DNA of 18,331 nt from an uncultured Saprospirales bacterium (GTDB lineage Bacteria; Bacteroidota; Bacteroidia; Chitinophagales; Saprospiraceae): positions 1 to 18,331 of the forward strand of contig CALAZP010000175.1 in assembly GCA_937926355.1 (NCBI GenBank), read 5' to 3'. This document shows positions 7,699 to 15,626 of the stretch, piece by piece. The notes under the pieces were generated by a model. That model ran no database searches. It saw only the letters and a program-made list of their open reading frames with translations, and was not told where the DNA came from. Both the position numbers and the translations under genes were made by a program. The number at the start of each line of letters is the position of its first letter. The stretch's first letter is position 1.

Positions 7699-8157
7699 AT
7701 GAATATTTTAATGGTTTGTTTGGGAAATATCTGCCGATCCCCTTTGGCAGAGGGCATTTTACAGCATAAAATTAATGAATTCGAACTGCCTTGGAGGGTG
7801 GATTCTGCTGGTACGGGAAGTTGGCATATTGGAGACCCTCCTGATCCGAGATCTATTTTGGTGGCCCATAAAAATGGAATTGATATTACCCAACAACGCG
7901 CTCGGCAGTTTTCCGTCAATGACTTTGAAAATTTCGATTGGATATTGGCTATGGATTTTCATAACAAAAAGGACATCCTCTACAAGGCGAGAACAACAGC
8001 ACACCACCAAAAGGTAAAACTGATTATGGAATTCTCCCCTTATGCCCATACACAGGATGTGCCAGATCCTTATTGGGATGACGATGGATTTGAAAAAGTT
8101 TATCAAATGCTCAATCAAGCTATCAATGCTATGATTGAGAAATTTCAAAAGCCCTAG
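7699..8157 (+). CDS. Low-molecular-weight protein tyrosine phosphatase
   Basis: A cytoplasmic phosphatase of the LMW-PTP/ArsC-like fold that removes phosphate from phosphotyrosine. Its 152 residues match the usual length. The phosphate-binding loop is at the N-terminus, VCLGNICRSP with nucleophile Cys7 and Arg13 (C-x5-R-S), and the general acid is Asp123 in VPDPYWDD. In some bacteria such enzymes act with tyrosine kinases that control exopolysaccharide assembly, but no kinase or polysaccharide gene is nearby, so its partner is unknown. It is divergent from trkA, and its 3' end overlaps that of sucA by 29 bp in the opposite direction. Confidence 0.95.
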   Translation: MNILMVCLGNICRSPLAEGILQHKINEFELPWRVDSAGTGSWHIGDPPDPRSILVAHKNGIDITQQRARQFSVNDFENFDWILAMDFHNKKDILYKARTTAHHQKVKLIMEFSPYAHTQDVPDPYWDDDGFEKVYQMLNQAINAMIEKFQKP

Positions 8158-10894
8158 ATACCAGATCTATTTGCTGTTGGTCATGTACTTTTTTATATCC
8201 AGTTGCAGTAGAGGCACTTGATTTTCGAGCTACATAATTCAAGGTCATACCAGCATCGAATACCTCGTTGAGGGTCATGGCATGCATGTATTGCCATGCG
8301 CCCATATTAGAGGGTTCTTCTTGAACCCATGTAATGGGAGCACCTTTGTATTTTTCCAAAACCTTTTTAAGCTGACCTGCCGGTAAAGGGTATAATTGTT
8401 CCAACCTTACAATGGCTACATCTTCCCTTTGGTGGGTGGTTTTGTAATCCATGAGGTCAAAGTATATTTTACCAGTACATAAAAGGAGTTTTTTGATTTT
8501 ACCTGCTTGGGCTTTGGTTGATACGGTTGGATCATCAATTAACTCCTGAAAAGCAGTATTCCCTGTGAAATCAGCTGGTGATGAAACACACTGAGGGTGC
8601 CTCAGTAAGGATTTGGGTGACATCACCACTAAAGGCTTTCTGAAGGGTCGCTCTAATTGTCTTCGAAGAAGATGGAAAAAATTAGCTGGTTGAGTAACGT
8701 TGGCTACTGTCATATTGAAATCAGCACAAGCCTGTAAGAATCTTTCCAGACGGGCACTGGAATGTTCTGGACCTTGACCTTCATATCCGTGAGGCAGTAA
8801 TAATACCAAGCCGCTCATTCTTTGCCATTTGCTTTCTGCAGCTACCAGGTATTGATCTACAATAGTCTGTGCACCATTATAGAAATCCCCAAATTGTGCC
8901 TCCCAAATGACTAATGCATCAGGGGTTGCCAAACTATACCCATACTCAAATCCCATAACCCCAAATTCTGAAAGTAACGAGTTATATATTCTAAAAGTTC
9001 CTTGGTCTGGAGAAAAGGAGGATAGGCGGTTGTGTTCTGTAAAGGTTTTGGCATCAAAGACCACCGCGTGTCTATGAGAAAAGGTACCCCTTTTTACATC
9101 TTGTCCGCTGATTCTGACGTCCTTCTTGTCCAATAGAATACTTCCATAGGCTAGTAATTCTCCAAAAGCCCAATCCAATTGACCTTCAGAAAGTATTTTA
9201 TTGTTGCTTTTCATCAATCGGTTGACCTTTGATAAGGGATTAAAACCTTGAGGCAATTCCATTAACTTTTCAATGATAAGGTCGAAGGTCTTTTGATCAA
9301 TTCCCGTTTTTGGCGATTTTTCAAAATCTTTGGGATCTACTGTTTTCTTTAGCTTTCGCCAAGCTTGTTCTGGAGCTTGGTATTCATAAGGAAGAGGTTT
9401 TTCTCGAACTTCGTCTAGTCTTTTTTGAAGATCCTCCCAGAATGATTTTTCCAATCCATCCGCGAGGGCTTTTTCCATATCTCCTCTTTCTATTAATTTA
9501 TTGGAATAGACCTCTCTGGGATTAGGGTGTTTGTTGATGATATCGTACATCAAAGGTTGGGTAAATTTCGGATCGTCCCCTTCGTTATGGCCATGTCTTC
9601 TGTAGCAAACTAAATCGATGAAGACATCGCTATTGAATTTTTGCCGGTACTCTAGGGCTAATTCTGAAACGAAGAGAACAGCTTCAGGGTCATCTCCATT
9701 GACGTGAAATACGGGGGCATCAACCACAGCCGCTACACCTGTTGAATAGGTGGAGGATCTGGCATCATCAAAATCGGTAGTGAAGCCAATTTGATTGTTA
9801 ATTACTAAGTGGAGGGTGCCTCCAGTGTAATAACCTTTAAGTTGACTCATTTGTACCGTCTCGTACATAATCCCTTGACCTGCTGCAGCAGCATCTCCAT
9901 GGATGAGGATGGGAAGAATCTTGTCGAAGTCACTTCCGTAAAGAATATCTGCTTTGGCTCTTGAAAAGCCCTCAACTACTGGATTAACAGATTCCAGATG
10001 AGAAGGATTAGGAACCAGTTTGAGGTTCATTTGTTTGCCTCCGGTAGTTTGAATTTGAGAAGAAAACCCTAGGTGGTATTTGACATCCCCATCCCCAAAG
10101 CTTAGGTCAGGTAGGGCAGTACCTTCGAATTCATTGAATATTTGTTGATATGTTTTGCCCATGATGTTGGCCAAAACATTTAGACGACCTCGATGTGCCA
10201 TCCCAATGACGACTTCTTCTATTCCAATTTCTGCTCCTTTATTAATAACGCTATCTAACGATACTATCGCATTTTCACCACCCTCCAGGGAAAATCTTTT
10301 TTGGCCTACATATTTCGTGTGAAGAAATTTTTCAAAGACCACCGAGCCATTGAGCTTTTGGAGGATTCTTTTTTTCTTCTCTAGTGGAAGATGAAATTGC
10401 TTATCAGGCTGAGACCCTTCAATTTTTTCTCGTAGCCACCTTCTCTTATTGCGGTCTTTGATTTGATGGTATTCAAAGCCGATATTTCCACAGTAAATTT
10501 TTTTGAGGTGATCGATGATCTCCTGTAGAGTTGCATGGGGTAAACCAACTTCTTGTCCTACCCCCATTTTTTGATTTAAATCTGCGGAAGTCAAACCATA
10601 ATCCTCAAGCGATAAGTTGGGTTGCCTATCCCTTCTGGTCCTAATAGGATTAGTGGTTGATAATAGGTGTCCTCTATCTCGGAATGCCTTGATTAAAGAT
10701 AAAGCTTTCAGCTCATTTGGATTGAAGGTAGCGTTTTCAATTTGCCCATGACCATTCAGATTACTGGCATAATCAAAACCTTTAAAAAAGGTTCTCCAGC
10801 TTTCCTCAACAGATTGCGGATCTTTGGAATATTTGTCATACATTTCCGAAATAAATCCTGGGTGGGCATTGGCAATAAACGAATAATCGCTCAT
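8129..10894 (-). CDS. sucA: 2-oxoglutarate dehydrogenase E1 component (thiamine diphosphate-dependent)
   Basis: E1o of the 2-oxoglutarate dehydrogenase complex of the TCA cycle decarboxylates 2-oxoglutarate and passes the succinyl group to the lipoyl arm of E2. It has 921 residues, normal for the family. The short N-terminal segment (YSFIANAHPGFISEMYDKY, then SWRTFFKGF) is the E2-docking peptide type. GMAHRGRLNVL (231-241) and HGDAAAAGQG (332-341), with the Mg/ThDP ligand D334 and later NNQIGF (366-371), make up the cofactor site. The C-terminal transketolase-like half contains the EAQFGDF and LLPHGYEGQGPEHSSAR signatures. sucB (E2) is not adjacent: the gene stands alone, with rpsT divergent upstream and the phosphatase gene convergent and overlapping downstream. 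Confidence 0.97.
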   Translation of the reverse strand: MSDYSFIANAHPGFISEMYDKYSKDPQSVEESWRTFFKGFDYASNLNGHGQIENATFNPNELKALSLIKAFRDRGHLLSTTNPIRTRRDRQPNLSLEDYGLTSADLNQKMGVGQEVGLPHATLQEIIDHLKKIYCGNIGFEYHQIKDRNKRRWLREKIEGSQPDKQFHLPLEKKKRILQKLNGSVVFEKFLHTKYVGQKRFSLEGGENAIVSLDSVINKGAEIGIEEVVIGMAHRGRLNVLANIMGKTYQQIFNEFEGTALPDLSFGDGDVKYHLGFSSQIQTTGGKQMNLKLVPNPSHLESVNPVVEGFSRAKADILYGSDFDKILPILIHGDAAAAGQGIMYETVQMSQLKGYYTGGTLHLVINNQIGFTTDFDDARSSTYSTGVAAVVDAPVFHVNGDDPEAVLFVSELALEYRQKFNSDVFIDLVCYRRHGHNEGDDPKFTQPLMYDIINKHPNPREVYSNKLIERGDMEKALADGLEKSFWEDLQKRLDEVREKPLPYEYQAPEQAWRKLKKTVDPKDFEKSPKTGIDQKTFDLIIEKLMELPQGFNPLSKVNRLMKSNNKILSEGQLDWAFGELLAYGSILLDKKDVRISGQDVKRGTFSHRHAVVFDAKTFTEHNRLSSFSPDQGTFRIYNSLLSEFGVMGFEYGYSLATPDALVIWEAQFGDFYNGAQTIVDQYLVAAESKWQRMSGLVLLLPHGYEGQGPEHSSARLERFLQACADFNMTVANVTQPANFFHLLRRQLERPFRKPLVVMSPKSLLRHPQCVSSPADFTGNTAFQELIDDPTVSTKAQAGKIKKLLLCTGKIYFDLMDYKTTHQREDVAIVRLEQLYPLPAGQLKKVLEKYKGAPITWVQEEPSNMGAWQYMHAMTLNEVFDAGMTLNYVARKSSASTATGYKKVHDQQQIDLVSRAFEISQS

Positions 10895-11020
10895 GATATA
10901 ATGGGGTCTTTGTGTTTATGTATTAGTCTTTATTATAAATGCAATGCAAATAAATGTTGTTTTGAGGAAATGCAATAAATTTTATTGAAAAATAATTTTT
11001 CAAATTGTATCATTTGTTTT

Positions 11021-11028
11021 TATCTTTG
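11021..11028 (+). promoter_or_regulatory. -7 box of rpsT promoter
   Basis: TATCTTTG matches the Bacteroidota TAnnTTTG -7 element exactly and lies 25 bp before the rpsT ATG. The -33 region is T-rich (about 10996-11001), but a clean TTTG is not seen there. Confidence 0.65.
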
Positions 11029-11053
11029 CAGACTTAAAAATAAATTAAAAGAA

Positions 11054-11329
11054 ATGGCAAATCACGAATCAGCCAAGAAGCGGGTAAGACAAATAGCGAA
11101 AAAAAGATTACACAATCGTTACTATAAGAAATCAGCCCGTACGGCTATCCAAAAATTAAGAACAATGACTGATCAGGAAGAAGCTAGTGCGTATCTTCCA
11201 AAAGTAATCAGTATGATAGATAAATTAGCTAAGAAAAATACGTGGCACAAAAATAAGGCATCCAACCTAAAAAAGAAGTTAACGCTTCACGTATCTGGTA
11301 TAGGTAGTGAAGCTGGAGCAAACGCCTAA
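11054..11329 (+). CDS. rpsT: 30S ribosomal protein S20
   Basis: S20 is a small helical protein that binds 16S rRNA in the body of the 30S subunit. The 91-residue product begins MANHESAKKRVRQIAKKR, matching the family start (ANxxSAxKRxR), and is rich in Lys and Arg throughout. The frame can be extended upstream to 10985, but that would run through the promoter -7 box and add a non-family peptide, so 11054 is taken as the start. It is flanked by its own promoter and a strong terminator, making it a monocistronic unit divergent from sucA. Confidence 0.96.
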   Translation: MANHESAKKRVRQIAKKRLHNRYYKKSARTAIQKLRTMTDQEEASAYLPKVISMIDKLAKKNTWHKNKASNLKKKLTLHVSGIGSEAGANA

Positions 11330-11345
11330 ATCAATTTTTGTCCGG

Positions 11346-11386
11346 ATAAGCCCTTACATTCTTTCAGATGTAAGGGCTTATTTTAT
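11346..11386 (+). terminator. Intrinsic terminator after rpsT
   Basis: A perfect 14-bp inverted repeat, ATAAGCCCTTACAT (11346-11359) and ATGTAAGGGCTTAT (11368-11381), surrounds an 8-base loop and is followed by TTTATT. It lies 17 bp past the rpsT stop. The near-symmetric A/T flanks suggest it could also work on the opposite strand, but no minus-strand gene ends here. Confidence 0.9.
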
Positions 11387-11450
11387 TGTACTAAAAGCTC
11401 GTAGTTTTCGTTAATTGAACGTTATTGTTTCATTTTGATTGCAAATCGGT

Positions 11451-11458
11451 TATATTTG
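11451..11458 (+). promoter_or_regulatory. -7 box for the PorP/SprF-family gene
   Basis: TATATTTG fits TAnnTTTG and lies 35 bp before the ATG, downstream of the rpsT terminator. A TTG at 11425-11427 could be the -33 element, although the 23-bp spacing is slightly long. Confidence 0.55.
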
Positions 11459-11493
11459 GAATTAGCTTTTTGAGTTTCCCATAAAACTAAAAG

Positions 11494-12540
11494 ATGAAAA
11501 AAACGCTTCAAGTTTTCTTGTTTATCTTCAGCATAGGAACTTTATCCTTACATGCACAGGACATTCATTTTTCTCAATTTTATTTATCGCCTCTCAATTT
11601 GAATCCTGCTATGACAGGAGTAATGAATTGCAATATTAGATTTACCTCCAATTACAGAAATCAATGGGCGAGTGTATTGAGAGATAATGCGTTTAATACC
11701 TATTCTTTTTCTTATGATCAAAAATTTAATGCAGGCAGATATGATTACTTTGGCATTGGAGGAACTTTTTGGGGAGACAGAGCTGGAGAAGCTAATTTTT
11801 CTACTCAAACTGGAAAATTATCTTTTTCCTACAGTAAGAGAATGGGAGGAACTAAAAAGCAAGCTCAATATTTAGTTGCTGGGGCTGAAATTGGGGGGGC
11901 TCAGCGCAGTATTGATTTCCTCAACCTAAGATGGGGCACTCAACACGATGGAGCTGGTGGATATGATCCTAGTCTATCCTCGCAGGAAACTAGTTTTGAT
12001 CGAGATAATTTTTTATTTGCTGATTTAGGGGCAGGTCTTCTTTGGTTTATGGTTTTCGACGAATACTCTAACTTTTATGCGGGAGGATCTTTTCATCATT
12101 TGAATCGTGCCAATCAATCTTTTAGTTCAACTGGAGAGGAATTATTATACAGCAGATGGACTGCTCATGCTGGAGGAGAGTTTAGATTGAACCCAAAATT
12201 TGGATTAACTCCAGGAGTAATTGTGATGTCTCAAGGGCCGTCTTTTCAGGTCAACGCTGGCACTGGAGCTAAATTTTTCTTCGGTAGTCGGGAAGCACCA
12301 CAGGCCTTTCATTTGGGATTGTGGACAAGAATTGCCAATGATGCGGAGGCTTCCTTGTTAAGCGATGCAGTAATTGTTTCGACTAGATTTGATGTTAACA
12401 ATATTAGTTTAGGTTTGAGCTATGACATTAATATTTCTCCGTTAAATAGAGCCACTAATGGCCAAGGTTCCTATGAATTCGCTTTAATTTATAAAATTTG
12501 CAATCTATCTAGATCAGCGGTCTATTGTCCTGATTTTTAA
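11494..12540 (+). CDS. PorP/SprF family outer-membrane protein (type IX secretion-associated)
   Basis: A Bacteroidota-specific predicted outer-membrane beta-barrel related to PorP of Porphyromonas and SprF of Flavobacterium, which support type IX secretion and localisation of secreted surface proteins. It has 348 residues. A signal peptide covers about 1-21 (MKKTLQVFLFIFSIGTLSLHA), followed by the family opening QDIHFSQFYLSPLNLNPAMTG and CNIRFTSNYRNQWASV. The rest alternates short amphipathic strands and Gly/Asn/Ser turns and ends in an aromatic residue (PDF). PorP/SprF paralogues often follow a giant adhesin or PKD-domain gene, but here the neighbours are rpsT and a bactofilin. It has its own promoter, and its specific cargo is unknown. 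Confidence 0.9.
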   Translation: MKKTLQVFLFIFSIGTLSLHAQDIHFSQFYLSPLNLNPAMTGVMNCNIRFTSNYRNQWASVLRDNAFNTYSFSYDQKFNAGRYDYFGIGGTFWGDRAGEANFSTQTGKLSFSYSKRMGGTKKQAQYLVAGAEIGGAQRSIDFLNLRWGTQHDGAGGYDPSLSSQETSFDRDNFLFADLGAGLLWFMVFDEYSNFYAGGSFHHLNRANQSFSSTGEELLYSRWTAHAGGEFRLNPKFGLTPGVIVMSQGPSFQVNAGTGAKFFFGSREAPQAFHLGLWTRIANDAEASLLSDAVIVSTRFDVNNISLGLSYDINISPLNRATNGQGSYEFALIYKICNLSRSAVYCPDF

Positions 12541-12589
12541 ATTTTAATCAATACCTATATCTTTCAATCTGTAAAACTTTTTCTTCATT

Positions 12590-13015
12590 ATGTTTAATAA
12601 CAAGCAGGAAACTGCCAAAACAACTCCAAGCGCAGGAAGTCATTCTATCAATAGTTTGGTTGCTGGTACCGTATTAGAAGGAACGATTTCTTCCGATAAC
12701 GATATTAGAGTAGATGGGACTATTAATGGAAAGTTAATTTGTAAATCCAAGGTAATCATTGGTATTACTGGTAATATAAATGGAGAAGTCCATTGTGACA
12801 GTGCAGTAATCGAAGGCAAAATTGAGGGAACCTTAAAGGTAAACGAGTTGCTTAACGTAAGGGAACAGGCAGTCATTAATGGAGAAGTCTATACCAAAAA
12901 GTTGGTCATCGCATCCGGGGCTATTTTCAATGTAACCTGTCACATGGGTAAGTTTGAGAACAAGGCCAAATCGAATGGCAAAACTACTGCTAAAATTGCA
13001 CCAGAAGAAGCCTAA
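12590..13015 (+). CDS. Bactofilin (polymer-forming cytoskeletal protein)
   Basis: Bactofilins self-assemble without nucleotide into filaments beneath the membrane and serve as scaffolds in cell shape or polarity. The 141-residue protein has a disordered N-terminal tail (1-23), a central right-handed beta-helix (about 24-120) and a short charged tail. The core shows the family pattern of repeating hydrophobic-Gly turns: GTVLEGTISSDNDIRVDGTI, GKLICKSKVIIG, GNINGEVHCDSAVIEGKIEG and INGEVYTKKLVIASGAIF. Its 3' end overlaps the start of atpZ, so the two are likely translated from one message. The same gene order is common at the head of ATP synthase operons in Bacteroidota (recalled, not checked). 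Confidence 0.93.
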   Translation: MFNNKQETAKTTPSAGSHSINSLVAGTVLEGTISSDNDIRVDGTINGKLICKSKVIIGITGNINGEVHCDSAVIEGKIEGTLKVNELLNVREQAVINGEVYTKKLVIASGAIFNVTCHMGKFENKAKSNGKTTAKIAPEEA

Positions 13016-13226
13016 AAAATCAGCAGCTTTTAATCAGTATGCGAAATATTCTGGAATGGCATTCCAGATGATAATTATTATCCTAAGTGGAGCCATGCTA
13101 GGTCGGTACTTAGATCAAAGGTTTAACTTTGAAAAGCCTCTTTGTACTGTTTTTTTAGCATTGTTTTCTATCGGAATCGCTTTGTATATCGCTTTAAAAG
13201 ATTTTATTGGCAATCATGAAAACTAA
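12975..13226 (+). CDS. AtpZ/AtpI-family small membrane protein
   Basis: A member of the family of small two-helix proteins found before F-type ATP synthase genes, proposed to help assembly of the c-ring or Mg2+/Ca2+ supply. About 83 residues: a basic N-terminus (KLLLKLHQKKPKKSAAFNQY), a first helix (YSGMAFQMIIIILSGAMLGR), the conserved loop YLDQRFN, and a second helix (TVFLALFSIGIALYIALKDF). I chose the ATG at 12975; an ATG seven codons upstream (12954) is also possible. Both overlap the bactofilin gene in another frame (41 or 62 bp). The 3' end overlaps the next gene by 11 bp. Confidence 0.8.
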   Translation: MAKLLLKLHQKKPKKSAAFNQYAKYSGMAFQMIIIILSGAMLGRYLDQRFNFEKPLCTVFLALFSIGIALYIALKDFIGNHEN

Positions 13227-13593
13227 TAAATTTCTTATTATTTGGTCTTTGATTACCATTATTGCCATTGCAACAGTAAGATGGCTAATGGAATTCGACT
13301 TATTTGCAAACTTTAGCTTATTCTCATGGATTTGTGTGGGATTTTTTTCCATAACTAATCTATTGCTTTTTTTTGTAGCTAGAAGGGCAGCACAAAGTCC
13401 TAATAAGAATACGTTTACCAATATTCTCATGGGAGTGACGTTCATCAAATTGATGATCTCAGGAGTGTTAGTCGTATTTTACAACCAATATGGCGATCCT
13501 GAATCCAAGTTTTTTTTGATTCCTTTTTTTGGACTTTATATGTGGTATACTGCTTTTGAGGTATTTTATTTAATGGAAATTGGAAATCAATAA
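13216..13593 (+). CDS. Four-helix membrane protein, AtpI-like (ATP synthase-associated, putative)
   Basis: This 125-residue hydrophobic protein has four predicted transmembrane segments (about 6-24, 36-57, 70-92 and 100-120), separated by short loops with the basic motif ARRAAQSPNKN between helices 2 and 3. No catalytic motif is visible. The size, topology and position directly after atpZ resemble the AtpI-like or hypothetical gene that precedes atpB in Bacteroidota, but sequence identity to that family could not be tested. The ATG at 13216 overlaps the atpZ stop by 11 bp; an upstream TTG at 13207 is less likely. Its stop lies 1 bp from the stop of dsbD on the other strand. Confidence 0.7.
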   Translation: MKTNKFLIIWSLITIIAIATVRWLMEFDLFANFSLFSWICVGFFSITNLLLFFVARRAAQSPNKNTFTNILMGVTFIKLMISGVLVVFYNQYGDPESKFFLIPFFGLYMWYTAFEVFYLMEIGNQ

Positions 13594-13594
13594 A

Positions 13595-15613
13595 TCATTT
13601 TAAAGTTTCAAAAGCTTGTAATCCACATGCTAAAAAATCTTGGTATTCCTCAACGTCAGGCACATAACCCACCGGAGGGGTCAAGAGAATGCCTTCTGCA
13701 CTCATTAATACATAATAGGGTTGAGCATTAGTTTGAAAATACTCTGTCTGAAAATGCGACCACTTATTGCCCACTGTTTTTAATTGGCGTTGACCACCGT
13801 TAATCTTTTCTACCATTATCTGCTCGGATTCAGGGAGTGCAATTTTTTCGTCCACATAAAGAGAAATTAACACGTAATCTTCTTTAATGGTCCGGTATAC
13901 GGGTTCCTCGGGCCAAACGTGCTCTTCCATTTTTCTGCAGTTGACACATGCATGTCCTGTAAAATCTAAAAGAATGGGTTTATTAACTGATTTTGCATAA
14001 GCCAATCCCGTCTCCAAATCTTTAAAACAATTGAAGTCTTGAGGACAATCGCAAGGTTTCCAAATGCTATAGCAAACAGGCGGTGCCAGGCCACTGAGCA
14101 ATCCTAATGGGCGATAAGATTGCGTCTGAGGATCCGTTCTAAAACCGCTGATTAAGTATACAGTGAAAGCCAAAGAGATAAAGGATAATCCCCATCTGCC
14201 AACTGATAATTTTTTTAGAGGGCTATCATGAGGAAATTTGATTTTACCAAATAAATATAGCGTCAAGCCCAAGAAAATAACGATCCAAATTGCTAGAAAG
14301 GGTTCTATTTTTAATAATCCCCATTTTTTCACCAAATCAGCATTGGAAAGAAACTTAAAAGCTAAAGCCAATTCTAAAAAACCTAAAACCACTTTTACAC
14401 TATTGAGCCATCCTCCTGATTTAGGTAGGGATTTCATCCAACTTGGGAAAGCGGCGAATAATCCAAACGGCAGAGCTAATGCCGTTCCAAAACCAGCCAT
14501 TCCCGCTGTTAATTGCCATGCTCCTCCATCTGCCGTTAAAGCACCTGCCAAAAGAGATCCCAAAATAGGTCCTGTGCAGCTGAATGAAACCAATGCTAGT
14601 GTTAGTGCCATGAAAAAAATTCCCAACACGCCTCCTACCCCTTCAGCAGAATTCGCCTTATTGGTCCATTTACTGGGTAAGGTGAGTTCGTAAAACCCGA
14701 AAAATGAAAAGGCAAAAAATAAAAAGACCACAAAAAACCCAATGTTTAACCAGATATTGGTGGATATATCATTGAGAATATCAGGATTAATACTATCCAT
14801 TAAGTGAAAGGGGATACTAATTACCAGATAGACCAATAAAATGAAAAAGCCATACAAAAAAGCTTGCCCCACCCCCGAGGCCTGATTGCCTTCTTTTTTG
14901 GTGAAATAACTAACCGTTAATGGAATCATTGGAAAAACACAAGGAGTCAAAAGGGCAATCAACCCGCCAATAAGTCCTAAAAGAAATATATTTAACCACC
15001 CCTTATCTTTATTGGTAGCATTTGAGACTGATGATACCACCTCACACTGGTTGATTGGCTCATCAAGATTTGGCTTGTTTAAATTAAAATAGGACGATGC
15101 TTCAATCCCTATGGATTCTTCATTTTTTTTTTCCTCCTTAGGAACAGTAGCGTCGTTAAGAGAAAAAGAAAAATATTCCTCCGCTGGAGGAAGACATTTT
15201 TCATCGTCACATACCATAAATTCCAAAAATCCTGTAATTGGAAGCTCTGGATCCGTTACTTTAATAGCTTGAGTAATGATCATTTCCTCTGAAAACGAAA
15301 TAACATTCATATCGAAAACAGGGTCATAGCCTTCTTTTTTATGACCAGTTTCTATCCCTTTACCTTCCAGAATATAATGTGAAGCTTCATCGTAATAAAT
15401 TCCTGTTCTTACCGGTCCATCGTCAGTTTCCAAATATTGGGAATAGACCTTCCAACCTTCTTCTATAGTAGCAGAATAAATTAAGAGATAATTACTATCA
15501 TCAATTTTTTGGAATTCAAACTCCCATTGTACTGGATTATATATTTGAGCACTCATAGAAAATGAGTAAATCATTAACGCAATAGCATATATCCATCTCA
15601 TAGTAATAGACAT
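13595..15613 (-). CDS. dsbD: Thiol:disulfide interchange protein DsbD
   Basis: An inner-membrane protein that carries electrons from cytoplasmic thioredoxin to the periplasm for reduction of disulfide-isomerase or cytochrome c maturation partners. Numbering from MRWIYAIAL (15601): signal peptide to about residue 19 (SMSA-Q); periplasmic alpha domain with a Cys pair (C131, C136 in VCDDEKCLPP); an eight-helix membrane domain with the redox Cys in LTPCVFPMIPL (C221) and SFSCTGP (C342); then a thioredoxin-like gamma domain with C552-V-N-C555 in DFTGHACVNCRKME. All three redox centres are intact. Four extra cysteines lie in the linker before the gamma domain (about 510-525). The start is ATG 15613 (MSITMRW) or 15601; extending further upstream would read into purQ and remove the signal peptide from the N-terminus. 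It follows purQ by 13 bp. Confidence 0.94.
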   Translation of the reverse strand: MSITMRWIYAIALMIYSFSMSAQIYNPVQWEFEFQKIDDSNYLLIYSATIEEGWKVYSQYLETDDGPVRTGIYYDEASHYILEGKGIETGHKKEGYDPVFDMNVISFSEEMIITQAIKVTDPELPITGFLEFMVCDDEKCLPPAEEYFSFSLNDATVPKEEKKNEESIGIEASSYFNLNKPNLDEPINQCEVVSSVSNATNKDKGWLNIFLLGLIGGLIALLTPCVFPMIPLTVSYFTKKEGNQASGVGQAFLYGFFILLVYLVISIPFHLMDSINPDILNDISTNIWLNIGFFVVFLFFAFSFFGFYELTLPSKWTNKANSAEGVGGVLGIFFMALTLALVSFSCTGPILGSLLAGALTADGGAWQLTAGMAGFGTALALPFGLFAAFPSWMKSLPKSGGWLNSVKVVLGFLELALAFKFLSNADLVKKWGLLKIEPFLAIWIVIFLGLTLYLFGKIKFPHDSPLKKLSVGRWGLSFISLAFTVYLISGFRTDPQTQSYRPLGLLSGLAPPVCYSIWKPCDCPQDFNCFKDLETGLAYAKSVNKPILLDFTGHACVNCRKMEEHVWPEEPVYRTIKEDYVLISLYVDEKIALPESEQIMVEKINGGQRQLKTVGNKWSHFQTEYFQTNAQPYYVLMSAEGILLTPPVGYVPDVEEYQDFLACGLQAFETLK

Positions 15614-15626
15614 TAAAACTTTTTGA

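Noticed and set aside
7638..7919. 93-codon minus-strand frame before trkA
   Set aside because: Antisense to the catalytic part of the phosphatase gene, and no family features.
10985..11053. Upstream extension of the rpsT frame
   Set aside because: It would read through the TATCTTTG promoter box and add a non-family peptide before the typical MANHESA start.
14238..14693. 151-codon open frame on the plus strand
   Set aside because: Entirely antisense to the membrane domain of dsbD and with no recognisable domain; a shadow of hydrophobic codon use.
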